Positions 9,728 through 21,800 of a DNA stretch of 64,000 bases are shown here, in pieces. Origin of the DNA: Betaproteobacteria bacterium (lineage in GTDB: Bacteria > Pseudomonadota > Gammaproteobacteria > Burkholderiales > Rhodocyclaceae); contig JACRAR010000042.1 in the NCBI GenBank assembly GCA_016234745.1, forward strand, positions 1-64,000, read 5' to 3'. How positions within the stretch are numbered: position 1 is the stretch's first letter; the number at the start of each line of letters is the position of its first letter. Position numbers and translations under genes: made by a program. The notes under the pieces were generated by a model. It saw nothing but the letters and a program-made list of their open reading frames with translations, was not told where the DNA came from and did not search any database.

Positions 9728-10001
9728 TTAGGGCCTGTTCTCAATTAAGCGACGTGTGCGAACGATGAAAATGGCTGACAGTGCAAGGCGCGAGCGACGC
9801 GGTTGGGTTGCTCCCAATGAGGAGCGAGCAACGCCGCAATGGCGGCCATTTTCACCGTTCCCTCCGGGTTGCTGCCCAATGCGGCGTCCGCTTTGTCGCT
9901 CGTCTCGTCAAGGGGGATGGCCATTGACTTCGACTCGCTTCGCGCGGCCATCCGCATTGGGCGGCAACGCATCGCGCCGATTAATTGAGAACAGGCCCTA
10001 A
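9728..10001. mobile_element. MITE-like element, 274 bp, perfect terminal inverted repeats
   Basis: The segment is bounded by 21-bp perfect inverted repeats at 9728-9748 and 9981-10001, whose core reads GGGCCTGTTCTCAATTAA. Both ends are flanked by TA, as expected for insertion at TA by Tc1/mariner/IS630-type transposases. The interior holds further inverted repeats: TTGCTGCCCAATGCGG near 9888 against CCGCATTGGGCGGCAA near 9952, and GATGGCC/GGCCATC. There is no transposase gene, so the element must be mobilised in trans. Its right end is 2 bp from the ppc start codon and its left end lies in the hemC upstream region, so it separates the two divergent genes. Confidence 0.8.
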
Positions 10002-10003
10002 CC

Positions 10004-12741
<2,738 letters not shown>

Positions 12742-12745
<4 letters not shown>

Positions 12746-13521
12746 GTCTCCCCTTCCTCCTTGAGCAGGGCCTTGATCTGCGGCCATTGGCGCCGGCTCA
12801 CCGGCAGCTTCTCGCCCAGGCCGCGCAACAGTACGCACCAGTGGTTCTCGGCCTGACCCGAGTTATCGCGTTCGACGCCGATGATCGCACTGCGCGCCAC
12901 CAGACAATTGCGATGAGTACGGATAAAGCGCTCCGTGAATTCTTCCTCAAGGTGGGTCAGCGATTCCTCGATCAGATATTCGCGTTCGGGCGTGCGGGCC
13001 GTGACGTACTTCAGCTCGGCGCGCAGAAACAATATTTCATCCAGCGGCACCAGCAATATCCGGCCGCGCTCGGTCGAATGCAAGTGAGTGCGGCCTTGCG
13101 GTGCCAAGCTGCGCATCGCTGCCATGCTCGGCAGACTGGCCGGCAGCTTATTTAGCGCGGCCAGCAGGCGTTGCGCACGCACCGGTTTGAGCAGATAGTC
13201 GATGGCGTTGAGGTCGAATGCCTGCACCGCATATTGATCATAGGCAGTGACGAAAATCACCGGCGGCGCGCACTCCCGCCCGGCCAGATGCTGCACCAGG
13301 CCGATGCCGTCGAGTCGCGGCATGCGGATATCCAGCAGGATCAGATCGACGCGCGGCTGCCCGGGCGCGGTGAGAAACTCGAGCGCCTCGATGCCGTCGG
13401 ACGCTTCGCCGACGACGACACAGGGCAGTTCGGCGGCAATATCCGCCAGCAGATTCCTGAGCCGGGCGCGCGCCGGAGCCTCGTCATCGACCAGCAACAG
13501 ATGCAAGGGTTTCACCGTCAT
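12742..13521 (-). CDS. LytTR-family response regulator (AlgR-like)
   Basis: A 259-residue two-component response regulator. The receiver domain covers roughly residues 1-125, with acidic residues in [14 protein letters not shown], the phospho-acceptor Asp in [13 protein letters not shown] and Lys in [14 protein letters not shown] LytTR DNA-binding domain follows (about 150-255, including [21 protein letters not shown]). Its start overlaps the histidine kinase stop by four bases (ATGA), so the pair is co-translated. Domain order and the partner resemble AlgZ/AlgR (FimS/AlgR). The target genes cannot be told from the window. Confidence 0.92.
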
Positions 13522-14558
13522 GATTCCGAACTCCGCCGATAGGGCAAGACGATGCGCACCACATAGCGCCCCGGCACCGCTCCCGCTGAACTGATCACTT
13601 CGGTTTCCAGACGCGCCTCGAGATCGAAGAACAGCATGAGCCGCTCGCGGATGTTGTCCAGCGCCATCTGATTGCCGGCATGTTGCGGTGTCTGCGGATT
13701 GAAGGGGTTGCTCATCTCGATCCGCAACTCCTCGCCACGCCGGGCAAAACCTATGCTGATTTCACCGGGTTGTTCGGCCGGCTCGATGCCGTGATAGACC
13801 GCATTTTCCAGGAGCGGCTGGAGCATCAGCGGCGGCAGCAAGGCGTCCGGAGGACAGGATTCGATATCCCAGCTCACCTGTAAACGCTCACCCAGCCTCA
13901 AGCGTTCCAAGTCGAGGTATTGTCGCGCCAGCGCAATTTCTTCAGAGAGCCTGACCAGATCGCGATTGTCGCGCATCAGCACACGGAAGAGATCGGATAG
14001 TTCCTCAAGTGCGATCTCAGCACGCCGCGGGTCGGAGCGAATCACACCGAGCACCGCGTTCAAGGCATTGAACAGAAAATGCGGACGTATCCTGGCCGTC
14101 AGAGCAAGCAGACGCGCTTCGGCCAGCGCCGGAGAATGCAGCCGGGCGCGGATGTTGAAGTAGTACAGTACAGCGATGGCGCACAGCGCGGCCCAGAGCA
14201 TGGCGCGCAACAGAGTACCGGAACCGGGTTGAATCGCGGCGGGAGCTGCGCCTAACGCATGAAATGCGGCCGTGACCGCCATCACGCTACCGACCACGAG
14301 CAAAATTCCCCGGCCATAGGACATGCGCTCAAGCCAGCGTTGCAGGAGATAGAACATGACCAGGCTGGCGATAAGCGGCGGCTCGACAGATGCCGCGATC
14401 TGCACGAGTTGATCCGGCAATTCGCTCCAGCGCTGATTGGCAGCGAAAGCGAGAAGGGCCGCAGACGCATTGGTAGTCAACAAAACACGCAGCCAGACAC
14501 CGAGATTGCGGAAGTCGGGCAACCGGGAGGGGCTGGAGTTTTGCCGTATACTTGCCAT
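13518..14558 (-). CDS. LytS/AlgZ-type sensor histidine kinase
   Basis: A 346-residue membrane kinase. Several hydrophobic helices occupy about residues 20-150. The HisKA_5/LytS-type phosphorylation site is [14 protein letters not shown] (His near residue 159), and a degenerate HATPase domain contains [15 protein letters not shown]. The start is placed at ATG 14558 ([10 protein letters not shown]); an open frame continues upstream but would run into argH. It forms an operon with the LytTR regulator. Only 30 bp separate its start from the divergent argH start, so the two promoters must overlap. Confidence 0.9.
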   Translation of the reverse strand: MASIRQNSSPSRLPDFRNLGVWLRVLLTTNASAALLAFAANQRWSELPDQLVQIAASVEPPLIASLVMFYLLQRWLERMSYGRGILLVVGSVMAVTAAFHALGAAPAAIQPGSGTLLRAMLWAALCAIAVLYYFNIRARLHSPALAEARLLALTARIRPHFLFNALNAVLGVIRSDPRRAEIALEELSDLFRVLMRDNRDLVRLSEEIALARQYLDLERLRLGERLQVSWDIESCPPDALLPPLMLQPLLENAVYHGIEPAEQPGEISIGFARRGEELRIEMSNPFNPQTPQHAGNQMALDNIRERLMLFFDLEARLETEVISSAGAVPGRYVVRIVLPYRRSSES

Positions 14559-14588
14559 TTCATGATTCTTGGATATTCTGCGCCAATT

Positions 14589-15986
14589 ATGACAGATCAG
14601 CACAGTGGGGCCGGCGGCAAGGCATGGTCCGGAAGGTTTTCCGAGCCGGTTTCCGACCTGGTCAAGCGCTACACCGCCTCGGTGTTTTTCGATCGTCGCA
14701 TGGCGCTGCAGGACATTCGCGGCTCCCTCGCGCATGCCCGCATGCTGGCACGGCAATCGATCATCGCCTTAGCCGACCTGGCTGCCATAGAACGCGGCAT
14801 GGCACAGATTCAAGGCGAAATCGAGCACGACGAATTTCCCTGGAATCTCGACGACGAAGATGTCCATCTGAATATCGAGAAGCGCCTCACTGCACTCATC
14901 GGCGATGCCGGCAAACGGCTGCACACCGGCCGATCGCGCAACGATCAGGTCGCCACCGACATCCGCCTCTGGTTGCGCGACATGGTGGACAGCATCGACG
15001 CGCTACTGCGCGACTACCAGCTGGCCTTGCTCGAACTCGCGGAAAGACATGCGGCCACGCCTTTGCCCGGCTTCACCCATTTGCAGGTGGCGCAGCCGGT
15101 GACCTTCGGCCACCACTTGCTGGCCTACGTCGAGATGGCCAAGCGCGACCGCGCGCGTCTCGCGGATTGCCGCAGCCGCATCAACCGGCTGCCGCTCGGT
15201 GCGGCCGCGCTGGCCGGCACCAGCTTCCCCATCGACCGCGCATCCGTTGCCAGGGAGCTGGGGTTTGACGGGGTCTGCGAAAACTCCCTCGACGCCGTCT
15301 CGGACCGTGACTTCGCCATCGAATTCGCATCTGCAGCTTCCCTCATCATGCTGCATTTTTCGCGCTTTTCCGAAGAGCTGGTGCTCTGGCTCAATCCGCG
15401 CATCGGCTTCATCGATCTGGCCGACCGCTTCTGCACCGGATCCTCGATCATGCCGCAGAAGAAGAACCCGGATGTCCCGGAACTGGCGCGCGGCAAGACC
15501 GGCAGGGTGTATGGCCATCTGATGAGTTTGCTGACCCTGATGAAGGGGCAGCCGCTGGCCTACAACAAGGACAACCAGGAAGACAAGGAACCGCTGTTCG
15601 ACACGGTGGACACCGTCATCGACACGCTGCGCATCTTTGTCGAACTCGTGCCCGGCATACAGGTGAAAGCAGACGCCATGGCCAGCGCGCTGCAGCAGGG
15701 CCACGCCACGGCCACCGACCTGGCCGATTACCTGGTCAAGAAGGGGCTGCCTTTCCGAGACGCCCACGAAGCCGTGGCACTTGCCGTGCGACGCGCCGAA
15801 ACCAAGGGCTGCGCGCTGGCTGACTTGCCGCTCGATGAATTGCGCGGATTTTCCGCGCTGATCGACACCGATGTATTTGCCGTGCTCTCCATAGAAGGCT
15901 CGCTGGCCGCCCGCAATCACATTGGCGGCACCGCACCGGAACAGGTACGCGCTGCCATTCAACGAACTCGTCAAGCGCTGACCTGA
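14589..15986 (+). CDS. argH: Argininosuccinate lyase
   Basis: ArgH (465 aa) splits argininosuccinate into arginine and fumarate, the last step of arginine biosynthesis. The fumarase/aspartase superfamily signature [12 protein letters not shown] is at about residues 284-295, and [12 protein letters not shown] and [14 protein letters not shown] carry other active-site residues. The start chosen is the ATG at 14589 ([17 protein letters not shown]), matching the family N terminus. The longer open frame upstream overlaps the divergent kinase gene and is ignored. Confidence 0.96.
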   Translation: MTDQHSGAGGKAWSGRFSEPVSDLVKRYTASVFFDRRMALQDIRGSLAHARMLARQSIIALADLAAIERGMAQIQGEIEHDEFPWNLDDEDVHLNIEKRLTALIGDAGKRLHTGRSRNDQVATDIRLWLRDMVDSIDALLRDYQLALLELAERHAATPLPGFTHLQVAQPVTFGHHLLAYVEMAKRDRARLADCRSRINRLPLGAAALAGTSFPIDRASVARELGFDGVCENSLDAVSDRDFAIEFASAASLIMLHFSRFSEELVLWLNPRIGFIDLADRFCTGSSIMPQKKNPDVPELARGKTGRVYGHLMSLLTLMKGQPLAYNKDNQEDKEPLFDTVDTVIDTLRIFVELVPGIQVKADAMASALQQGHATATDLADYLVKKGLPFRDAHEAVALAVRRAETKGCALADLPLDELRGFSALIDTDVFAVLSIEGSLAARNHIGGTAPEQVRAAIQRTRQALT

Positions 15987-16021
15987 TCCCGCTGAAAAGC
16001 CAGGCAGCGCAGTACCAAGAA

Positions 16022-17353
16022 ATGAGCTCAATGCCGTCGCGGACGATTGCCCACCCGATCATGGAGCGCATCGGCAAGTACCGCATCGACAGGAAACTCG
16101 GCGAGGGGGCGACATCAACCGTCTATCTCGGCTTTGACGCTTTTGCCCAACGGCAGGTGGCGATCAAGGTGATCCTGCCGGAAGTGCTCAATGACTTTGG
16201 CAAGGGACACGCCTACCATCGCATGCTGGTCAATGAAGCATCGCTGGCCGGCAAACTGCTGCATCCGCATATCGTGCAAATTTACGATGCGGTGGTCGAT
16301 GACGAGCTCAGCTACATCGTCATGGAATATGTGCCGGGCGGCACCCTCGAACCGTATTGCGCACCCGACCGCCTGCTGCCGATCGAACAACTGGTCGAGA
16401 TCATTTTCAAATGCTCGCGCGCCCTCGACTATGCCTACCGCATGGGCATCACCCATCGCGACATCAAGCCGGCCAACATCCTGCTGACAGAATCGGACCC
16501 GCACTCGTCGCTCAGCGACGAAATCAAAATTTCCGATTTTGGCGCCGCCATCACCGGTGGAAACGATCAGACCCAGGTCACTGGCGTCGGCTCGCCGGCC
16601 TACATGTCGCCGCAGCAGGTACGCGAAGAGACACTCGATCACCGCACCGACATCTACTCGCTGGGTGTCGTGATGTACCAGTTGCTCTGCGGACACCTGC
16701 CGTTCCAGGCCAGCAACAACTACAGCATGATGTACCAGATCACCATTGCCGAGCCGCAGCCGCCATCGGCCTATCGCGCCGATATCCCGGCCAGCCTCGA
16801 TGCCATCGTGGCCCGCGCCATGGAAAAGAAACTTGAATTTCGCTATGCCACCTGGGAGGAGTTTTCCCACGACCTGGCGCTGACCTTTCGCAATGAGCAG
16901 CTTTCAGCGCAGCAGGACTTCAGCGACAGCGAGAAATTCAACAGCCTGCGCGCCTTGCCGTTCTTCCGGGAATTTTCCGATGTGGAGATCTGGGAAGTGG
17001 TGCGCTTCTCGAAATGGGAAGTGATCGCGCCGGGCACACTGATCATGAAAGACGGCGAACCCGGCGACTTTTTCTGTTTCCTGTGCCAGGGCAAGGTGCG
17101 TGTCGCCAAGCTCAACCACACCCTGGACCTGCTCTCGGCAGGAGAATGCTTTGGCGAGATGGCGCTGATCGGAAAAAACAACCGCGTGCGCGGCGCCGAC
17201 GTGATCGCCCAGAGCGTCGCCCAGATCGTCACCATTCGCGGCGAATCGCTGCGACATGCGACTCAATCCTGCCGCATGCACTTCTATCAAGCTTTTCTCG
17301 AGGTACTGGCAACGCGCCTGAGCCTCGCCAATATTCGGCTGGCCTCGATTTGA
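16022..17353 (+). CDS. Ser/Thr protein kinase with C-terminal cyclic-nucleotide-binding-type domain
   Basis: A 443-residue soluble two-domain protein. Residues about 18-285 are a Hanks-type kinase: glycine loop GEGATSTVYLG, Lys in VAIKVI (residue 49), catalytic HRDIKPANILL, metal-binding DFGAA, and SPAYMSPQQV in the activation segment. Residues about 300-430 look like a cNMP-binding beta-roll (FREFSDVEIWEVVRFSKW, KDGEPGDFFCFLCQGKVRVAK, GECFGEMALIGKNN). No transmembrane helix or PASTA repeats are present. It lies 35 bp after argH and converges with grxD. The ATG at 16022 has only a weak ribosome site; ATG 16061 is an alternative. Whether the domain binds cAMP, c-di-GMP or nothing is unknown. 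Confidence 0.9.
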   Translation: MSSMPSRTIAHPIMERIGKYRIDRKLGEGATSTVYLGFDAFAQRQVAIKVILPEVLNDFGKGHAYHRMLVNEASLAGKLLHPHIVQIYDAVVDDELSYIVMEYVPGGTLEPYCAPDRLLPIEQLVEIIFKCSRALDYAYRMGITHRDIKPANILLTESDPHSSLSDEIKISDFGAAITGGNDQTQVTGVGSPAYMSPQQVREETLDHRTDIYSLGVVMYQLLCGHLPFQASNNYSMMYQITIAEPQPPSAYRADIPASLDAIVARAMEKKLEFRYATWEEFSHDLALTFRNEQLSAQQDFSDSEKFNSLRALPFFREFSDVEIWEVVRFSKWEVIAPGTLIMKDGEPGDFFCFLCQGKVRVAKLNHTLDLLSAGECFGEMALIGKNNRVRGADVIAQSVAQIVTIRGESLRHATQSCRMHFYQAFLEVLATRLSLANIRLASI

Positions 17354-17356
17354 AGG

Positions 17357-17677
17357 TCAGGCCGCGGCGGGAGTTCCCAACTGCTTCTGCAATTCACCGG
17401 ATTGATACATCTCCTTCATGATGTCGCAGCCGCCAACGAATTCGCCGTTGATGTAGAGCTGCGGAATCGTCGGCCAGTTGGCGTAGTCCTTGATGCCGGC
17501 GCGAATCTCCGGCTCGGTCAGCACGTTCACCGAAGCAAACTGGTGCACGCCGCAAGCCTTGAGAATCTGCACCGCCGTCTGCGAAAAACCGCATTGCGGA
17601 AACTGCGGCGTGCCTTTCATGTACAACACGACCGGATGGCTGGTCACGGTGTCGTGGATACGCTGTTTCACATCCAT
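17357..17677 (-). CDS. grxD: Monothiol glutaredoxin, Grx4 type
   Basis: A 106-residue CGFS glutaredoxin. The active site reads FPQCGFSQTA, and the glutathione-binding segments WPTIPQLYINGEFVGGCDI are complete. Grx4 proteins bind and transfer [2Fe-2S] clusters with BolA-type partners. In many betaproteobacteria grxD directly follows hemA-prfA-prmC. Here the order is the same, but a 422-bp gap separates it from prmC. It converges with the kinase gene, the stops lying 3 bp apart. Confidence 0.95.
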   Translation of the reverse strand: MDVKQRIHDTVTSHPVVLYMKGTPQFPQCGFSQTAVQILKACGVHQFASVNVLTEPEIRAGIKDYANWPTIPQLYINGEFVGGCDIMKEMYQSGELQKQLGTPAAA

Positions 17678-18099
17678 GATGTATCTCCTGAAATAACCTA
17701 TGATTCGAGTCGGGTATTATTCTAGTGGCTAGTGTTCTCCGGCGTCAAGCCCTACTCTGAACGCCCGTGGTCCTCAAATGGCTTGGAGACAAACTTTCCG
17801 GGAATTACCAATTGACTCAGGATACCGCCGATCCTGCGGAGGCGCGTGCGGAGGTTATTGGTCTGGACTTCGGCCTTATGTTGAGCTCCACATAAGGCCG
17901 AAATTCAGGCATTGGCTCGACCCAAGCCAAATGCTTCTTTCTTCGCATCGAGACAATCAACCTTCCTGCAGTTCATTTTGGGATTGAAATCACTGCACGC
18001 ACAAGGCCACTTCAATCACAGAACAGCAACAGCTTTCTCTCAAAAGCCGCACCCTGGCCCATGACAGCAGTGCCGATCATCGCTGCGAACAAACGAGCT
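17678..18099. other. Gap between prmC and grxD with no recognisable gene
   Basis: About 420 bp without a supportable coding region, between two genes that are usually adjacent. It contains one perfect 13-bp inverted repeat (see the next entry). Short open frames are present, but none shows a ribosome site or a recognisable protein. A promoter for grxD may lie near 17690-17720, where the base composition is A/T-rich (GGGTATTATTCTAG on the plus strand). The gap looks like inserted and decayed DNA. Confidence 0.5.
17869..17902. repeat. 13-bp perfect inverted repeat
   Basis: TTCGGCCTTATGT at 17869-17881 and ACATAAGGCCGAA at 17890-17902 are exact reverse complements around an 8-nt loop. There is no T tract on either side, so it is not a classical terminator. 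It may be the end of a lost mobile element or a protein-binding palindrome. Confidence 0.6.
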
Positions 18100-18954
18100 T
18101 TACCCTGTTGCCAATACCTTGCCCCCCCCAGAAACGCGGACGATCCCGGCCAGGTCGCGGTGCTGCTCGATCTCGGCGTAGCTCTCCGTCTGCAGCAGGT
18201 CAGCCACCATTTCAGCCTGATCGTAGCCATGCTCGAACAGCAGCCAGCCGCCCGGTTGCAGATGCTGCGCAGCACCGCCGACAATGCGGCGGATCGCATC
18301 CAGCCCGTCGGCGCCGCTGGCCAGCGCCTGGGGCGGCTCGAAGCGCAGGTCGCCCCGGCACAGATGAATGTCGCCCGCTGCGATATAGGGCGGGTTGGCG
18401 ACGATCAGGTCGTAACGCGTGCCGTCCAGCGCCGCGAACCAATCGCTTTCGATGTAACCGATGTTTGCGCCGAGCCGTTGCGCATTGCGCTGCGCCAACT
18501 TCAGCGCCTCGACGGAATTGTCCAGCGCAGTGACTTTGGCTGCCGACAGCGCCAGCGCCAGGCTCACCGCCACGCAGCCGCTGCCTGTTCCCATATCAAG
18601 AATGCGCGGTGCAGCACGATGCCCGACCAGCTTGGCGATGCCGAGCTCGACGAGCAGCTCGGTTTCCGGGCGAGGAATCAAAACATCCGGAGTCACCAGG
18701 AATTCCCGGCCGAAAAATTCGCGTGCTCCCGTCAGGTAGGCGATCGGCTCGCCTGCTTCGCGGCGTCTGGCCAATTCCGCAAAGCGCGCTGCCGCCGCGG
18801 CGGGCAGCTCGTCGTCACGGTGGGCTTCGAGATAGGCAGCTGTGCAGCCAAGTGCATGCCGCAACAGCAGGCGCGCTTCGTTGCCGGGGATTCTGTCGCG
18901 CACGGCGGCGAGAGCCGCGCCTATCGTGCTGTTACCCTTACCCAAAAGGGACAC
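18100..18954 (-). CDS. prmC: Release factor glutamine methyltransferase
   Basis: PrmC/HemK (284 aa) N5-methylates the glutamine of the GGQ motif in release factors RF1 and RF2. The SAM-binding motif ILDMGTGSGCVAVSLAL and the catalytic NPPY (IVANPPYIA, about residues 186-189) are intact, and the N-terminal helical release-factor-binding domain is present (residues 1-85). It begins 3 bp after the prfA stop, so enzyme and substrate genes are co-transcribed. Confidence 0.96.
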   Translation of the reverse strand: MSLLGKGNSTIGAALAAVRDRIPGNEARLLLRHALGCTAAYLEAHRDDELPAAAAARFAELARRREAGEPIAYLTGAREFFGREFLVTPDVLIPRPETELLVELGIAKLVGHRAAPRILDMGTGSGCVAVSLALALSAAKVTALDNSVEALKLAQRNAQRLGANIGYIESDWFAALDGTRYDLIVANPPYIAAGDIHLCRGDLRFEPPQALASGADGLDAIRRIVGGAAQHLQPGGWLLFEHGYDQAEMVADLLQTESYAEIEQHRDLAGIVRVSGGGKVLATG

Positions 18955-18957
18955 TCG

Positions 18958-20040
18958 TCATGCGCTTTCGGACAATGCCGCAAGCAGCTCCGCCTGGTGC
19001 TCGGCCGTCAATGCGCCGACGAGTTCCTCGAGATCGCCGTCCATGATCGCGTCGAGCTTGTACAGGGTCAGATTGATGCGGTGATCGGTCATCCGGCCCT
19101 GGGGAAAGTTGTAGGTGCGGATGCGTTCGGAGCGGTCGCCGCTGCCGATCAGGCTCTTGCGCGTCGAGGCGATCTGAGCCTGCTGCTCGCGCGTCTGCTT
19201 GTCCTTGATGCGCGCCGCCAGCACGGCCAAGGCCTGCGCCTTGTTGCGATGCTGGGAGCGGTCATCCTGGCACTCGACGACAATGCCGGTGGGCAGGTGG
19301 GTGATGCGCACTGCGGAATCGGTCTTGTTGATGTGCTGCCCACCCGCACCGGAAGCGCGGAAGGTGTCGATGCGCAGCTCGGCCGGATTGATTTCGATCT
19401 CGGCCTGCTCGTCGGCTTCCGGCAACACAGCCACGGTGCAGGCCGAAGTGTGGATGCGCCCCTGCGCCTCGGTCACCGGCACGCGCTGCACGCGGTGCCC
19501 GCCCGACTCGAACTTGAGCTTGGAGTAGGCGCCATTGCCCAGCACGCGGGCAATGACCTCGCGGTAGCCGCCGAGTTCCGATTCGTTGGCCGAAATGATT
19601 TCGACCTGCCAGCGCTGGCGCTCGGCGTAGCGGCAATACATGCGCAGCAGATCGCCGGCGAACAGCGCCGACTCATCGCCGCCGGTGCCGGCGCGAATTT
19701 CCAGGAAGAGGTTGCGTTCGTCGTTCGGGTCGCGCGGCAGCAGGGCTTTCTGCAATTCATCCGCAACCCGCTCCATCGCTGCGCGGCAACGCGTGATCTC
19801 ATCTTCGGCCAAAGTTTTCATATCCGGATCGGAGAGCATTCCCTGAGCATCGGCAAGTTCCGTTTCGGCCTTTCGATAGTCTGCATAGAGCGCCACCACG
19901 GAACCGATCTCGGCATGCTCGCGGGTCAGCTTGCGATAGTTGTCCATGTCGCGGGCCAGATCCGGTTCGCCCAGCAGATGCTCAAGCTCGGTCAGGCGGC
20001 CGGTGAGCTGTTCGAGTTTGTCGCGGATGCTTGGTTTCAT
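18958..20040 (-). CDS. prfA: Peptide chain release factor 1
   Basis: RF1 (360 aa) recognises UAA and UAG and triggers peptide release. The catalytic loop [22 protein letters not shown] holds the GGQ near residues 235-237, and the codon-reading domain precedes it. The C-terminal segment [24 protein letters not shown] is typical of RF1. It lies 60 bp after hemA and directly before prmC. Confidence 0.97.
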   Translation of the reverse strand: MKPSIRDKLEQLTGRLTELEHLLGEPDLARDMDNYRKLTREHAEIGSVVALYADYRKAETELADAQGMLSDPDMKTLAEDEITRCRAAMERVADELQKALLPRDPNDERNLFLEIRAGTGGDESALFAGDLLRMYCRYAERQRWQVEIISANESELGGYREVIARVLGNGAYSKLKFESGGHRVQRVPVTEAQGRIHTSACTVAVLPEADEQAEIEINPAELRIDTFRASGAGGQHINKTDSAVRITHLPTGIVVECQDDRSQHRNKAQALAVLAARIKDKQTREQQAQIASTRKSLIGSGDRSERIRTYNFPQGRMTDHRINLTLYKLDAIMDGDLEELVGALTAEHQAELLAALSESA

Positions 20041-20100
20041 GATGGCAGGTCAATGCACCGCGACGCGCCAGTCCATCAGCGCAATCCGGCTACGGAACGG

Positions 20101-21363
20101 CTATTCTCCCGGATGCAGATGGTAGATGCGGGCGATCAGTTGCGCCAGTTGGTCGCGCTCGTCGCCTTCGGCCTGATTGAGCGCATTGGTCGGCGCATGC
20201 AGCAGCTTGTTGGTGAGTCCCTTGGAAAGGGCTTCCAGAACCACCAAGGGATCGTCACCGCGCGCCAGCAGTTTGTGCGCATGCTCGAGTTCGTGACGCC
20301 GCGCGCGCTCGGCGTTGTCGCGCAATGCCCGGATGGTCGGCACGGCTTCGCGCGCATCGATCCAGTGCAGGAAACTGTCGACACGCGTGTCGATGATGCC
20401 TTCGGCCTCGACCACCGCCGCCTGGCGCGACTCCATGCCGCTTTCGACGATTTGACCGAGATCGTCGAGGGTATACAGAAAGACATCGTCAAGCTGATCC
20501 ACCTCTGCTTCGATATCGCGCGGCAAGGCCAGATCGACCATCACCATCGGCCGGTGACGGCGCGCCTTTACGGCACGCTCGACCATGCCCAGTCCGAGGA
20601 TGGGCAACGGATTGGCGGTACAGGAAACGACAATGTCGTAATCGGCAAGACGTCCGGCGACCTCGTCGAGGCGCATGGCATCACCCTGAAATTTCTGCGC
20701 CAGTGCTTCGGCGCGCTCCAGCGTGCGGTTGGCGATGGTGATGCGCTTCGGCTGCTGGCCGGCAAAGTGCGCCGCACACAATTCGATCATCTCGCCGGCG
20801 CCGATGAACAGCACTTTCTGGCTGGAAATGTTCTCGAAAATGCGCGCCGAGAGATGTACCGCGGCAGCGGCCATGGAGACGATGTTGGCACCGATGGCGG
20901 TGGTCGAGCGTACCTCCTTGGCCACTGCGAAAGTGCGTTGAAACAGCTTCCCCAGCAGGGTGCCGAGCGTGCCGGCCTCTTCGGCGACGCGCGCCGCCTG
21001 CTTCATTTGCCCGAGAATCTGCGGTTCACCGAGCACCATCGAATCGAGTCCGCTGGCGACGCGGAACATGTGCCGCACCGCATCGCGCTGGGGAAAGGTG
21101 TAGAGGTATGGGCTGATGCGGTCCGCCGGCAGGGTGTGGTATTCCGCCAGCCATTCGGCTGCCGCCCGCGGATGCTCGGCGGCGCAATACAGTTCGGTCC
21201 GATTGCAGGTTGAGAGAATCGCCGCCTCACGCACCGGCTTGGCGCGCACCAAATCGCCCAAAGCCTGCGGTAAGCGCTCCGGCTGGAACGCCACCTTCTC
21301 CCGCACAGACAGCGGCGCGGTGTGGTGGTTGATGCCAAGAGCAAAAAGCTGCGAGGAGGTCAA
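20101..21363 (-). CDS. hemA: Glutamyl-tRNA reductase
   Basis: HemA reduces Glu-tRNA to glutamate-1-semialdehyde, the first committed step of C5-pathway heme synthesis. [19 protein letters not shown] and [11 protein letters not shown] (nucleophilic Cys near residue 50) are diagnostic, and the NADPH domain contains [15 protein letters not shown] place the start at TTG 21363 ([13 protein letters not shown], 420 aa). It has GGGAAG 7 nt upstream and matches the family length. A TTG at 21387 would lie at or before the transcription start predicted from the TATAAT at 21392-21397. It is the first gene of hemA-prfA-prmC. Confidence 0.95.
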   Translation of the reverse strand: MTSSQLFALGINHHTAPLSVREKVAFQPERLPQALGDLVRAKPVREAAILSTCNRTELYCAAEHPRAAAEWLAEYHTLPADRISPYLYTFPQRDAVRHMFRVASGLDSMVLGEPQILGQMKQAARVAEEAGTLGTLLGKLFQRTFAVAKEVRSTTAIGANIVSMAAAAVHLSARIFENISSQKVLFIGAGEMIELCAAHFAGQQPKRITIANRTLERAEALAQKFQGDAMRLDEVAGRLADYDIVVSCTANPLPILGLGMVERAVKARRHRPMVMVDLALPRDIEAEVDQLDDVFLYTLDDLGQIVESGMESRQAAVVEAEGIIDTRVDSFLHWIDAREAVPTIRALRDNAERARRHELEHAHKLLARGDDPLVVLEALSKGLTNKLLHAPTNALNQAEGDERDQLAQLIARIYHLHPGE

Positions 21364-21391
21364 TGCGTCTTCCCGTTGATATTCCAACGAA

Positions 21392-21397
21392 ATTATA
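21392..21397 (-). promoter_or_regulatory. -10 element of the hemA promoter
   Basis: The minus strand reads TGC-TATAAT, a consensus extended -10, 29 nt before the TTG start of hemA. No clear -35 is seen. It implies a leader of only about 20-25 nt. Confidence 0.5.
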
Positions 21398-21652
21398 GCA
21401 TTACCGGCATTTCGGCCGCCGTGGCAAAGTAGGTGCAGCAGTTAGAATCGGGGCTGCCACCACTACACAAACTCGCGCAGCCCGGCCATGACCCCAGTCC
21501 GTTCCACCTTGCATCTCTTTACTATCTGCATTGTGGTGAGGGGTTCGACCTGTTCGGCATGGCAGGAATCATCTGCGTCTACTGGCCGGAATTCGGTGAT
21601 CGGCAACGTCATCATGCTGCGTCCGGCAAGAAAACTACCCGACGAATAATGC

Positions 21653-21658
21653 TATAAT
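21653..21658 (+). promoter_or_regulatory. -10 element of the ahcY-metF promoter
   Basis: TGC-TATAAT (extended -10) lies 6 nt before the first base of the SAH riboswitch, the spacing expected for a transcript beginning at the aptamer. No consensus -35 is present. Confidence 0.6.
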
Positions 21659-21664
21659 TTTTCC

Positions 21665-21771
21665 ATCGAGGAGCGCTGCAAGGCACCTTGCCCTAGGCTC
21701 GATTCCGTTCAACTCTATTTGAAACGGCGCTCACCTGAACCCGTGCCGGCACGGGATGCCAGGTGGGCATC
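21665..21771 (+). promoter_or_regulatory. SAH riboswitch and expression platform
   Basis: The leader of ahcY matches the S-adenosylhomocysteine aptamer. P1 is formed by ATCGAG (21665-21670) and CTCGAT (21698-21703), the conserved GAGGAGCGCTGC follows, P2 forms around GCAAGG/CTTGC, and the pseudoknot pairs GAGCGC (21671-21676) with GCGCTC (21727-21732). Downstream, CCCGTGC/GCACGGG and GATGCC/GGCATC form hairpins. CACCTG (21732-21737) can alternatively pair with CAGGTG (21760-21765), a plausible switch. SAH riboswitches turn expression on when SAH accumulates, which fits control of ahcY and metF. Confidence 0.93.
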
Positions 21772-21800
21772 TCTCCCGGCCATACGCAAAGGAGCACGCT

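Noticed and set aside
9756-10001. 81-codon frame inside the mobile element
   Set aside because: It is Arg/Pro-rich, has no ribosome site, ends within the terminal repeat and does not resemble a transposase.
14259-14588. N-terminal extension of argH upstream of ATG 14589
   Set aside because: The extra 110 codons overlap the divergent histidine kinase gene and are not part of the ArgH family.
18061-21213. 1050-codon plus-strand frame antisense to prmC, prfA and hemA
   Set aside because: It spans three well-supported minus-strand genes and their junctions. Its product is His/Gln/Arg-rich and matches nothing recognisable.
21433-21657. 74-codon frame upstream of ahcY
   Set aside because: No ribosome site or recognisable protein, and it overlaps the ahcY promoter region.
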